A stretch of 64,000 bases of DNA from Pseudomonas muyukensis. GTDB taxonomy: Bacteria > Pseudomonadota > Gammaproteobacteria > Pseudomonadales > Pseudomonadaceae. Position 1 is the first letter of the stretch, and each line of letters begins with the position of its first letter. The notes under the pieces were generated by a model, which was not told where the DNA came from, did not search any database, and was given only the letters and a program-made list of their open reading frames with translations. Where the stretch lies: assembly GCF_019139535.1 (NCBI RefSeq), contig NZ_CP077073.1:3624501-3688500 (forward strand). The letters run 5' to 3'. A program made the position numbers and the translations under genes. Below are positions 35,296 through 45,358 of the stretch, in pieces.

Positions 35296-35965
35296 CGCCC
35301 GCTACCCCGTAGCTCGGCGCTGCGGTCGGGTCCAGGGCGCGGGTCACATAGTCCTGCATCTGCGGCCGGTAGGCCTGCCACAGGCGGTCCAGCTCGGCGA
35401 TCGGATCGTGCTCGATCCAGTCCACGCGCAGATCCACCAAGGGCCAGGTCAGCTCACCGGCGATCTTCAGCGCCGCCGAGTGCACCGGCCCTGCTTCGCC
35501 ACCGGCGGCCATGGCCGCGTGCATCGCCGCCAGCAGGCGCTCGGCCAGGTGGCCGCTAGCCTGTTCGAACGCGCCCAGCATGGCCTCGATCACCGCCGGC
35601 GAGGACAACAGGTTGCCCGCCGCCACACAGTGTTCGCCAGCCACGGCGTTGTGCACGCCCAAGGCCCGCTTGCCGGTGAACAGCGCCACCTGGCCCTGGC
35701 TGTCGATCACCGTGACCTGGCGGTATTCGCTCCAGCCGTTGGCGCTGAGTACCCGGTCCAGGGCGGCGGCAGGCGGCAGCTGGCCGTGTTCCAGGGCGTC
35801 GAGGATCTGTGGGCCGAGGGCCGGCAGGGTGATGTTCTGGGTGGCCACCGCGCCGACCCCGGCCCGCACCCAGGGGCAGCGGGCACCGACGGCGATGCTC
35901 GATGAACTGATGGCGATGCCCAGTTGGCCGGTTTCCTGGCAGCGGCCGATGATGGAGAAGGTCAT
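35288..35965 (-). CDS. DUF1028 family protein (Ntn-hydrolase-like)
   Basis: 225-aa DUF1028 protein: MTFSIIGRCQETGQLGIAISSSSIAVGARCPWV at the start, then GAVATQNITLP and GNLLSSPAVIEAMLGAFE. Family members have an Ntn-hydrolase-like fold; no reaction is established to my knowledge. First gene of the leftward operon, with its 3' end overlapping the deacetylase start by eight bases (GATGAATGA), so the two products are probably made together. RBS AGGAG before the ATG. Confidence 0.9.
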   Translation of the reverse strand: MTFSIIGRCQETGQLGIAISSSSIAVGARCPWVRAGVGAVATQNITLPALGPQILDALEHGQLPPAAALDRVLSANGWSEYRQVTVIDSQGQVALFTGKRALGVHNAVAGEHCVAAGNLLSSPAVIEAMLGAFEQASGHLAERLLAAMHAAMAAGGEAGPVHSAALKIAGELTWPLVDLRVDWIEHDPIAELDRLWQAYRPQMQDYVTRALDPTAAPSYGVAGDE

Positions 35966-36213
35966 GGGTGCAGCTCCTGTTGGGGTTTACCGGCATTCTC
36001 AGCGGCCCCCGGCAGCGGCGAAACCAACATTTTCCTCGGCACTGGGCAGGAAAAAACTAAGGCACCTGCACATGCCCCCGGTGTAGGCGCGGCCTTCGCC
36101 AATTTATCGACAAGCCCCAGCTAAATACTATTTTCGCGATTGCCGGCCCATCCCTAGTCTGGCTCCAGGCAACACCGACCTGAACAAGAACGCCGCTGAA
36201 GAAGGGCTGGGAC

Positions 36214-37530
36214 ATGACATTGAACAATCTTGAAATCGACACCCTCGTGGTCGGCGCCGGCCAGGCCGGCGTGGCCATGAGCGAACACCTGAGCAAGCTC
36301 GGCGTGCCGCACCTGGTGCTGGAGCGCAAGCGCATCGCCGAAGCCTGGCGCAGCGGGCGCTGGGATTCGCTGGTGGCCAACGGCCCAGCCTGGCACGACC
36401 GCTTCCCCGGGCTGGCATTCGACCTCGACCCCGACGCCTTCGCCGGCAAGGAGCAGGTCGCGGACTACTTCGAGCAGTACGTGCGCAAGTACAACCTGCC
36501 GGTGCGCACCGGGGTCGAGGTCAAGCGCGTGCTGCGCAACAGCGACCGCCCGGGCTTCACCATCGACACCAACCAGGGCGTGATCCATGCCAACCGCGTG
36601 GTGGCCGCCACCGGCCCGTTCCAGCGCCCGGTGATCCCGGCCATCGCCCCGCAGGATCCACGCCTGCACCAGCTTCACTCCGCCGCCTACTACAACCCTG
36701 AACAGTTGCCCGAAGGCGCGGTGCTGGTGGTCGGCGCCGGCTCCTCCGGCGTGCAGATCGCCGAGGAGCTGCTGCGCGCCGGACGCCAGGTGTACCTGTC
36801 GGTGGGCGCCCATGACCGACCACCGCGCAGCTACCGCAACCGCGACTTCTGCTGGTGGCTGGGGGTGCTCGGCGAATGGGACGCCGAGATCGCCAAGCCC
36901 GGTCGCGAGCACGTGACCATCGCCGTGTCCGGCGCCCGCGGCGGGCACACCGTGGACTTTCGCGCCCTCGCCCACCAGGGCATGACCCTGGTCGGCCTGA
37001 CCCAGTCGTTCGACGGCGGCGTGGCGCGCTTCCAGGACAACCTGGCCAAGAATATCCAGCGTGGCGACGAGAACTACCTGGCCCTGCTGGACGCGGCCGA
37101 CGCCTATGTCGCGCGCAACGGCCTGGACCTGCCCGAGGAGCCCGAGGCGCGCAAACGCCTGCCCGACCCGGCTTGCCTCACCCAGCCCCTGCGCGAACTC
37201 GACCTGGCCCAGGCCAAGGTCGGCACCATCATCTGGGCCACCGGTTATGGCGTCGACTTCAGCTGGCTGCAGGTCGACACCTTCGACGCCAACGGCAAGC
37301 CGCAGCACCAGCGCGGGGTATCCAAGGAGCCAGGCGTGTACTTCCTCGGCCTGCCCTGGTTGTCGCGCCGTGGCTCGTCGTTCATCTGGGGGGTGTGGCA
37401 CGACGCCAAGCATGTCGCCGGGCATATCGCCACCCAACGCACCTACCTGGCCTACCGCGACCGCGAACAGCGTGCCGGCGCCGAACAGCCTTCCTCGATC
37501 AGCAACGTCAGCACCTTCGGAGCCCACTGA
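36214..37530 (+). CDS. Flavin-containing monooxygenase (FMO-like)
   Basis: 438-aa FAD/NADPH enzyme. The FAD-binding Rossmann motif is GAGQAG at residues 15-20, the NADPH motif GAGSSG near 173-178, and the late ATGYG motif (TIIWATGYGVDF) near 341. It would oxygenate N- or S-containing or carbonyl substrates; the CzcO-like subgroup is closest in pattern (QAGVAMSEHLSKLGVPHLVLERKRIAEAWR). Its stop overlaps the start of the RidA gene by one base (TGATG). Divergent from the DUF1028/deacetylase operon by about 250 bp, which suggests one regulated catabolic unit. Confidence 0.88.
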   Translation: MTLNNLEIDTLVVGAGQAGVAMSEHLSKLGVPHLVLERKRIAEAWRSGRWDSLVANGPAWHDRFPGLAFDLDPDAFAGKEQVADYFEQYVRKYNLPVRTGVEVKRVLRNSDRPGFTIDTNQGVIHANRVVAATGPFQRPVIPAIAPQDPRLHQLHSAAYYNPEQLPEGAVLVVGAGSSGVQIAEELLRAGRQVYLSVGAHDRPPRSYRNRDFCWWLGVLGEWDAEIAKPGREHVTIAVSGARGGHTVDFRALAHQGMTLVGLTQSFDGGVARFQDNLAKNIQRGDENYLALLDAADAYVARNGLDLPEEPEARKRLPDPACLTQPLRELDLAQAKVGTIIWATGYGVDFSWLQVDTFDANGKPQHQRGVSKEPGVYFLGLPWLSRRGSSFIWGVWHDAKHVAGHIATQRTYLAYRDREQRAGAEQPSSISNVSTFGAH

Positions 37531-37946
37531 TGCCTACCCATACCCGCATCCGCATGTTCAACACCAAGGCCACCTACCCCAACCAGACCCTGGACAACGA
37601 CCTGTGCCAGGCCGTCAGGGCCGGCAACACCATCTACGTGCGTGGCCAGGTCGGCACCGATTTCGAGGGGCGCCTGGTGGGCTTGGGCGACCCGCGGGCC
37701 CAGGCCGAGCAGGCGATGAAGAACGTCAAGCAGTTGCTCGAAGAGGCAGGCTCGGACCTGTCGCATATCGTCAAGACCACCACCTACATCACCGATCCGC
37801 GCTTTCGCGAGCCGGTGTACAAGGAGGTCGGCAAGTGGTTGAAGGGGGTGTTCCCGATTTCCACCGGGCTGGTGGTGGCAGGCCTGGCCCAGGCCGAATG
37901 GCTGATGGAGATCGATGTGATCGCGGTGCTGCCGGAGCAGCTGTAA
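37530..37946 (+). CDS. RidA family (YjgF/Rid) protein
   Basis: 138-aa Rid-superfamily protein. Visible pattern: GNTIYVRGQVGTDFEGRLVGLGDPRAQAEQAMKNVKQLLEEAGS, then VKTTTYITDPRFREPVYKE and the C-terminal AEWLMEIDVIAV. RidA itself hydrolyses reactive enamine/imine intermediates; subfamilies Rid4-7 sit in catabolic clusters. The ARG105-equivalent position of true RidA is not obvious, so this is probably one of the Rid4-7 groups. Coupled to the monooxygenase, it may hydrolyse the imine that enzyme produces. Confidence 0.87.
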   Translation: MPTHTRIRMFNTKATYPNQTLDNDLCQAVRAGNTIYVRGQVGTDFEGRLVGLGDPRAQAEQAMKNVKQLLEEAGSDLSHIVKTTTYITDPRFREPVYKEVGKWLKGVFPISTGLVVAGLAQAEWLMEIDVIAVLPEQL

Positions 37947-37949
37947 CCT

Positions 37950-37980
37950 AAAAAAACAATCGCCGGCTTGCCGGCGATTG
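37950..37980 (-). terminator. Rho-independent terminator of the second pirin gene
   Basis: Hairpin with 11-bp arms CAATCGCCGGC and GCCGGCGATTG (37957-37980, loop TT). On the minus strand it is followed by seven T residues (A7 at 37950-37956), so it ends the leftward pirin transcript; it also lies just after the RidA stop and may work for both. Confidence 0.82.
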
Positions 37981-37994
37981 GGCTCTACCTGTGG

Positions 37995-38882
37995 TCAGTG
38001 CCGGGCGCCATGCTCGGCGCCGCCCATCTGGCCGAAGCGTCCGGCCTGGAAGTCGTCGAACGACTCGGCAATTTCCGCCTGGCTGTTCATCACGAACGGG
38101 CCGTAGCCGACGATCGGCTCGTCGATCGGCTCGCCGCTGAGCAGCAGCACGCTGACATCCTCCAGCGCCTCGATGCGCAGGTCCTCGCCGTCACGCTCCA
38201 ACAGCACCAGGCTGGCCGGGCCGGCTTCGCGCTGGTCATTGACCCGCAGGTTGCCGCGCAATACCACCAACGCGGCAGTGCGGCCGGCGGCAACGGGCAG
38301 TTGCAGCGAGGCACCGGCCTTCAGGCGCAGGTCCCACACGTCCATGTCGGTGAAGGTCCGGGCCGGGCCCTGGTGATCCAGGTAGCGCCCGGCGATCACC
38401 CGCAGGCTGCCCGCCCCGCCTTCCAGGTTCACCAGCGCTATGTCTTTGGCCAGCAGGGTCTGGTAGCCGGCGGCGGCGCGTTTGTCCTTGGCTGGCAGGT
38501 TGACCCACAGCTGGACCATTTCCAGCGTGCCGCCACGCTTGGCGAAGGCCGGCGAATGGAACTCCTCGTGGAGGATGCCGCCGGCGGCGGTCATCCATTG
38601 CACGTCGCCCGGGCCGATCAGCCCGCCGGCGCCGGTGGAGTCGCGGTGTTCCAGCTCGCCCTGGTAGACGATGGTCACGGTCTCGAAGCCACGGTGCGGG
38701 TGCTGGCCGACGCCACGACGGGCGCTGGTGGGCGTGAAATCGTGAGGACCGGCATAGTCCAGCAGCAGGAACGGGCTGATATGGCGGGCCAGGTTGTCGT
38801 AGGTGAACAGGCTGCGTACCGGGAAACCGTCACCCACCCAATGGGCGTGGGGGCTGCGGTAAATACCTTGGATCTTTTTCAT
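37995..38882 (-). CDS. Pirin family protein
   Basis: 295-aa bicupin of the long pirin subfamily. Metal site: HPHRGFETVTIV (about residue 57 onward) and the later HEEFHSPAF; the dimer-like second cupin ends GPFVMNSQAEIAESFDDFQAGRFG. Some pirins act as quercetin dioxygenases or as redox-sensitive partners; Pseudomonas ones are often controlled by a LysR protein. The ATG at 38882 has GGAGG upstream; the frame open to 39032 runs through promoter DNA. Second pirin of the window, only distantly similar to the one at 5701. Confidence 0.92.
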   Translation of the reverse strand: MKKIQGIYRSPHAHWVGDGFPVRSLFTYDNLARHISPFLLLDYAGPHDFTPTSARRGVGQHPHRGFETVTIVYQGELEHRDSTGAGGLIGPGDVQWMTAAGGILHEEFHSPAFAKRGGTLEMVQLWVNLPAKDKRAAAGYQTLLAKDIALVNLEGGAGSLRVIAGRYLDHQGPARTFTDMDVWDLRLKAGASLQLPVAAGRTAALVVLRGNLRVNDQREAGPASLVLLERDGEDLRIEALEDVSVLLLSGEPIDEPIVGYGPFVMNSQAEIAESFDDFQAGRFGQMGGAEHGARH

Positions 38883-38961
38883 GAGAAGCCTCCTCTCGTG
38901 GATGGTTATCACCTTACCGGTGAGGCTAATCATGCGGTAGATAGCTAAAATGGCATGGATC

Positions 38962-38977
38962 GTTCCAAAAATGGAAC
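38962..38977. promoter_or_regulatory. Operator-like inverted repeat upstream of pirin
   Basis: Perfect inverted repeat GTTCCA-AAAA-TGGAAC about 80 bp upstream of the pirin start in an AT-rich promoter region. Probably a regulator binding site; regulator unknown. Confidence 0.45.
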
Positions 38978-39004
38978 AATCTACTCGGCAGCGACTTGCG
39001 CTGA

Positions 39005-39235
39005 ACATCGGCGTCGCCTGGTTCGCCAGCAAGCTGGCTCCTACGCAGAGAGCAGCCTACTGTGCCCCGTAGCCAGCCTTGCTGGCGAACCAGGCGACGC
39101 GGTGGATGGCACCGGCTGCGCCGGTGTTCGCCGGCAAGGCCGGCTCCTACGCCGTCTGCAACCTGCCCGCCCGTAGGCGCCAGCCTCGCCGGCGAACCAG
39201 GCGACGCGGTGCATGGGTTCGCCACTACCAGCCGA
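39005..39235. repeat. REP cluster C
   Basis: Three or four degenerate copies of the REP palindrome: CCTGGTTCGCCAGCAAGCTG (39016 on), AGCCTTGCTGGCGAACCAGG (39072 on), GTGTTCGCCGGCAAGGCCGG (39123 on) and a Cys-variant CCTCGCCGGCGAACCAGG (39184 on). It lies between the pirin and pgm, and carries no IS insertion. Confidence 0.8.
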
Positions 39236-39284
39236 CGCCTGCGCAGAGCAGCCTGCAGGCCGATAAACCGCTGGCAGAGGCCGG

Positions 39285-40922
<1,638 letters not shown>

Positions 40923-41003
40923 GCAAGAACCTCGAGATTCAACGGATGTTGGGGTTGGAACGCGCAGTGTACTGGGAGTTTCAGCGCCAGGCGATGGGCA
41001 TGT

Positions 41004-43259
41004 TCAGGCGCAGTGCCACCAGCTGGGGAACATCTGTCGCACCCGCGGCTCGGCGAAACGCTCGTCGATCAGCAGCAGCACGCCACGGTCCTGCTCGCCA
41101 CGGATGACCCGGCCCGCCGCCTGGATCACCTTGCGCACCCCGGGGTACAGGTAGGCGTAGTCGAAGCCCGCGCCAAACTGCCGGCCCAGGCGCTGCTTGA
41201 ACTGCTCGTTGACCGGGTTGACCTGGGGCAGCCCCAGGGTGGCGACAAAGGCGCCGATCAGGCGCGTGCCCGGCAGGTCCACGCCTTCGCCGAACGCACC
41301 GCCGAGCACGGCGAAACCAACGCCCTGCCCGCCCTCGACGAAACGCGCCAGAAACGCCTCGCGACTGCTTTCGTCCATGCCCGGTGCCTGGCGCCACTGG
41401 GGAATGCCGGGGTGGGTCGCGGCCAGCAACCCGGCCACCTGTTCCAGGTATTCGAAACTGCTGAAGAACGCCAGGTAGTTGCCCGGCTGGCGACGGTACT
41501 GGGCGGCGATCAACGCGACGATCGGCGCCAGCGAGGCCTGGCGCTGCTGGTATCGGGTCGACACCTCGCTGACGATGCGTACCTGGAGCTGCTCGCCGCG
41601 AAACGGCGCGGCGACTTCCAGCCAGGCCGTGTCGGCCGGCATGCCCAGCAGGTCGCGGTAATAGTGCTGCGGATTGAGGGTGGCGGAGAACAAGGTGACA
41701 CTGCGCGCCGCGCTCATCCGCGGCCCCAGCAGCCGCGCCGGCACCACGTTGCGCAGGCACAACGTGGCCAGGCGCCGGCCACGCGGCCCGCTACGCTGGG
41801 TGATGTCGAACAGGAAGTGCGGGTCGAACAGTTCGGCGACCCGGCTGAACTGCAACGCCTGGTAGAAGAACTCCAGCACAGCGGGCTCGACGTCGCTCGG
41901 GGCCTGGTTCATGCGCTCCTGGATCAGCCCGATGCACTGTTGCAACGCCCCCAGGAAGGCTTCGGGCAATTGCTCGGCCGCCTGGTACGGCGCCATCTGC
42001 GCCTTGTACAACGCGTTCCACTGCCGATTCAGGCGGTCAAGGGCGCTGCCCAACCCGGCCGGCTTGCTCTGGCGCAGGGCCAGCAACCGGCCCTGGTCGA
42101 GGCTGGCGCTGTACATCTGTCGACCGCGCTCCACCAGGTTGTGCGCTTCGTCCACCAGCACCGCGGTGCGCCACTGGTTGACCTGGGCCAGGCCGAACAA
42201 CAAGGCGTGGGCGTCGAAATAGTAGTTGTAGTCGGCCACCAGCACGTCGACCCAGCGCGCCATCTCCTGGCCCAGGTAATACGGGCAGACCTGATGCGCC
42301 AGGGCCACCTCGCGCAGTGTCGCACGGTCGAGCAACGGCACTTGCGCCGCCGCCGCGCGGGCGGCCGGCAAGCGGTCGTAGAACCCCCGCGCCAACGGGC
42401 ATGACTCGCCATGGCAGGCCTTGTCCGGAAATTCGCAGGCCTTGTCGCGCGCGATCAGTTCGAGGCTACGCAGCGCCGGTTGCGCGCAGGCCTGGGTGAT
42501 TTGCCGCAAGGCATCCAGCGCCAGGGCGCGGCCGGGCGTCTTGGCGGTCAGGAAGTACAGCTTGTCCAGTTGCTGCGGTACCACCGCCTTGAGCAGCGGG
42601 AACAGCGTGCCGAGGGTCTTGCCGATACCGGTGCTGGCCTGGGCCATCAGGCAGCGGCCGGTGCTCACGGCCTTGTACAGCGTCTCGGCCAGCTGCCGCT
42701 GGCCCTGGCGGAACGCAGGATAGGGAAAACGCAGCGCCTGCAGCCCCAGGTCGCGCTCGGCCAGGCGCTGGGCCTGCGCTTGCGCCCAGGCCAGAAAGCA
42801 CTGGCACTGGCTTTCGAAGAACTGGCGCAGTTCGTCGGCGCCATGGCGCTCGCTGACAAGGGTCTGGCGATCGTTGTCCACCTCCAGGTACACCAGGGCC
42901 AGCTCGATGTCCGCCAGTTGCCGCGCCTGGCACAGCAGCCAGCCGTAGACCTTGGCCTGGGCCCAGTGCAACTGGCGATGGTTGGCCGGCTGGCGAGCCA
43001 GGTCGCCACGGTGGGTCTTGATCTCTTCCAGGCGGTTGCGCGCCGGGTCGTAGCCATCGGCTCGGCCACGGACGCGCAGGCCCTGGTACTCGCCCTCGAG
43101 CGTCACCTCGGCTTCATACCCGGCCCCGCGCCGGGCCACTACCCGGCGATGACCGGCCATGCCTTCCTCGGCAGTAGGCGACGGGGTGAACCGCAGGTCC
43201 AGGTCGCCAGCCTTGGCGCTGAACTCGCACAGGGCCCGCACGGCAACGGTGTAGCTCAT
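41004..43259 (-). CDS. ATP-dependent DNA helicase, XPD/DinG-like Fe-S type with N-terminal PD-(D/E)XK domain
   Basis: 751-aa SF2 helicase. An N-terminal Cas4/RecB-like nuclease module is visible: GRADGYD then LEEIKTH (Asp, Glu-x-Lys, about residues 65-82) and QLHWAQAKVYGWLL. The helicase part has Walker A ASTGIGKT (about 209-216), four cysteines for a 4Fe-4S cluster (KACEF, KACHGESCPL, VCPYYLG), DEAH as VDEAHN near 368, and the C-terminal QAAGRVIRGEQDRG motif VI. I chose the ATG at 43259 because it overlaps the FAN1 stop (ATGA), giving translational coupling; the frame opens nine codons earlier. Works with FAN1 in DNA repair by inference. Confidence 0.9.
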   Translation of the reverse strand: MSYTVAVRALCEFSAKAGDLDLRFTPSPTAEEGMAGHRRVVARRGAGYEAEVTLEGEYQGLRVRGRADGYDPARNRLEEIKTHRGDLARQPANHRQLHWAQAKVYGWLLCQARQLADIELALVYLEVDNDRQTLVSERHGADELRQFFESQCQCFLAWAQAQAQRLAERDLGLQALRFPYPAFRQGQRQLAETLYKAVSTGRCLMAQASTGIGKTLGTLFPLLKAVVPQQLDKLYFLTAKTPGRALALDALRQITQACAQPALRSLELIARDKACEFPDKACHGESCPLARGFYDRLPAARAAAAQVPLLDRATLREVALAHQVCPYYLGQEMARWVDVLVADYNYYFDAHALLFGLAQVNQWRTAVLVDEAHNLVERGRQMYSASLDQGRLLALRQSKPAGLGSALDRLNRQWNALYKAQMAPYQAAEQLPEAFLGALQQCIGLIQERMNQAPSDVEPAVLEFFYQALQFSRVAELFDPHFLFDITQRSGPRGRRLATLCLRNVVPARLLGPRMSAARSVTLFSATLNPQHYYRDLLGMPADTAWLEVAAPFRGEQLQVRIVSEVSTRYQQRQASLAPIVALIAAQYRRQPGNYLAFFSSFEYLEQVAGLLAATHPGIPQWRQAPGMDESSREAFLARFVEGGQGVGFAVLGGAFGEGVDLPGTRLIGAFVATLGLPQVNPVNEQFKQRLGRQFGAGFDYAYLYPGVRKVIQAAGRVIRGEQDRGVLLLIDERFAEPRVRQMFPSWWHCA

Positions 43260-44905
43260 GCCGGCGGCGCCCAGCGGACATGGCACACCGCAACCGGCAG
43301 GCCGTGTTCATGGCAGAACTCGAGCCAGCGCAGCTGGTTGTCCTGCAGGCGGTCCCCCGGGCCCTTGACCTCGACCATGCGGTAGCGCCCCTCCTGCGGC
43401 CAGAACTGGATCAGGTCGGGCATGCCGGCGCGGTTGGCGCGGATATCCTGCAACAGGCGCACGAAGCAGGCCTTCAGGTGCGCTGCCGGCACATGGGCCA
43501 GGGCCTGCTCGAGCAACGCCGCATCGAGCATCTGCCAGAACACGAACGGCGACTGCAGGCCCTGCTTGGCCACGTAGCAGTCGCGAATGGCCGCGCGGTA
43601 GCTGCCATCGTCCAGGCGGCCCAGGCAGCGCTCGAACAAGGCCGCCCGGCGCTGCTGGAAATCGGCGTCATGCAGGTCCTGGGGGCCGGCCTGGAAGGGG
43701 TGGAAAAACGCCCCCGGCACCGGGGCGAAGATCGCCTCCCAGCACAGCAGGCCGAACAGGCTGTTGAACAGCGTGTTCTCGACATAGTGGGCGACTGCGC
43801 CGGCCTGTTGCAGGTGCACCCGCACGGCTTCCTCCACGCCCAGCTCGGCGAGTTCCGCCGGCAACACCAGTTCGATCGGCGCGACCGCGGCCTGGCGCCG
43901 GCGCGGCTGCGGCGGCCCGCCCAGCTTGCGCTGCAGGCGCGGCAGCAGGCGCGCCAAGGCCTGTTGTTCCAGGGCATTGGCCGGTACCGAAGCCATGCGC
44001 GTGGCCAACGCGTGGGCTTGTGGCCACTGCTCGCGGCGCTCGTGCACCCGCACCTGGCGGATGCGCGCCTCGGGGTGGGCGCAATCGGCGTAGACCTGCA
44101 GGGCCAGGTCCCAATCGCCCAGGCGTTCGCACTGCTGGCCGAGGCTGAACAACAGGCGCGCCCGCCGCCGGGCCAGCCAAGGGTTGCCACTGTCGAACCC
44201 AGGCAACGCCGCCAGCACCTCGGCCGGCGCCACGCCCTGCTGCAGTTGCTCGGCGCATTGGTGCAGGGCCATGGCCAGGTCGACTTCCGCGCGCTGGCGC
44301 AGGGCCCGGGAATCGTCGCTGAACGGCACCTGTTCGTAACGGAATACGCCCAGGTCGCTGAGCACGAAGTCCGACCAGTCCTGGTAGAGGTTACCGAAGA
44401 ACAGCAGGCGCATACGGTCGCACAAGGGTTGCAGGCGCCAATGCAGCAGGTCTGGCGCAAAGCCTGGGAACCATTCGGCCAGGGGCCTGGCGGGCAGCTC
44501 CAGCGCCTGCAATTGCGCCAGCAGCTCGGCCTTGCCCGCCCGAGGCCGCGCCAACTGCCCGGCAAAGCACAGTGCCAACTCATCCTTGCGCAGCAGCGGC
44601 CACAACTGCTCGAGCGTCATCGGCGTGTCGGCCTCGACCCAGCCCAACGCCAGCAAGGGCGCCAGCGCGGCCTGGGTGTCGCCGATTTCGCTGTAGTCGA
44701 GCTTGTCGCTGCGAAACCACTGGCCTTTGCGCATGACCATGCGCACCAGCAGGGCCTGGGCGGCGGTCGGCAAGCCGGCGAAAGCCTGGATGAAGGCGAA
44801 CTCGTCGTGGTTCAGCAGGTCGGCGTAACGCTGCTCGACCCAGCTCAGGACCTGGCGAAAGTTGTACAGGTAGTACAAGGGGTCGTCGACGGAATGGGCG
44901 ATCAC
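43256..44905 (-). CDS. FAN1-like structure-specific nuclease (VRR-NUC domain)
   Basis: 549-aa homologue of FAN1, a 5'-flap/structure-specific nuclease able to unhook interstrand crosslinks; Pseudomonas FAN1 is a characterised member. The N-terminal SAP/HTH-like part starts DPLYYLYNFRQVLSWVEQRYADLL, the middle is a TPR-like helical region, and the VRR-NUC catalytic core is at the C-terminus: GMPDLIQFW, then MVEVKGPGDRLQDNQLRWLEF (PD...ExK plus Q). All catalytic residues are visible. The stop codon overlaps the helicase start by four bases. Confidence 0.93.
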   Translation of the reverse strand: MIAHSVDDPLYYLYNFRQVLSWVEQRYADLLNHDEFAFIQAFAGLPTAAQALLVRMVMRKGQWFRSDKLDYSEIGDTQAALAPLLALGWVEADTPMTLEQLWPLLRKDELALCFAGQLARPRAGKAELLAQLQALELPARPLAEWFPGFAPDLLHWRLQPLCDRMRLLFFGNLYQDWSDFVLSDLGVFRYEQVPFSDDSRALRQRAEVDLAMALHQCAEQLQQGVAPAEVLAALPGFDSGNPWLARRRARLLFSLGQQCERLGDWDLALQVYADCAHPEARIRQVRVHERREQWPQAHALATRMASVPANALEQQALARLLPRLQRKLGGPPQPRRRQAAVAPIELVLPAELAELGVEEAVRVHLQQAGAVAHYVENTLFNSLFGLLCWEAIFAPVPGAFFHPFQAGPQDLHDADFQQRRAALFERCLGRLDDGSYRAAIRDCYVAKQGLQSPFVFWQMLDAALLEQALAHVPAAHLKACFVRLLQDIRANRAGMPDLIQFWPQEGRYRMVEVKGPGDRLQDNQLRWLEFCHEHGLPVAVCHVRWAPPA

Positions 44906-45358
44906 GGGGCTGGCAGCGGGGTTGGGAATGAATGCTGGTTATACATACAGGCTTGCGCTGATACAAGTGCCGCCGGGCAATCGGTCCGATGGGCGGTATT
45001 TACGGTTTGTAGGTTGCGGGTGGGCCTGCAGGTGTCGGTCGCAATTGTTGCGGCGCCTATCAGATCGAGCGCCGCCCGCGCGGCGCATCGCGGATGAATC
45101 CGCTCCTATGTATGGACTCGCCTACATTGTCTACCTGCTTTTTCGAACAAGGTTACCCGGTTGCATCTATGTATCAGGCCTATTCGAGGAAGCTTGGTGC
45201 TTCTGGCCAACATCGGGTGAGCTCGCAGCATGCCCATTACATTCAGGCCTCTTGGGCCGGTAGGAGCGTAGGCATTGATCCGCGACGGTCTTACCTAGGG
45301 TCGATGTTCACTAGCAGGGGCTGGGGCGCTCGGCACCCCGGTGGCGTAACGCTGTAAG
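44906..45358. other. Noncoding region with REP element and IS110 flank
   Basis: The left part has a GC-rich REP palindrome around 45056-45108 (GCGCCGCCCGCGCGGCGC then GATGAATCCGCTCCTA). From about 45100 to 45260 the sequence is less GC-rich without clear coding; a second REP-like half (TAGGAGCGTAGGCATTGATCCGCG) is at about 45261-45284. The right part is probably the downstream end of the IS110 element. No gene seen. Confidence 0.5.

Noticed and set aside
37061..37951. 296-aa plus-strand frame across the FMO/RidA junction
   Set aside because: Out of frame with two well-supported genes; Ser/Arg/Pro-rich shadow.
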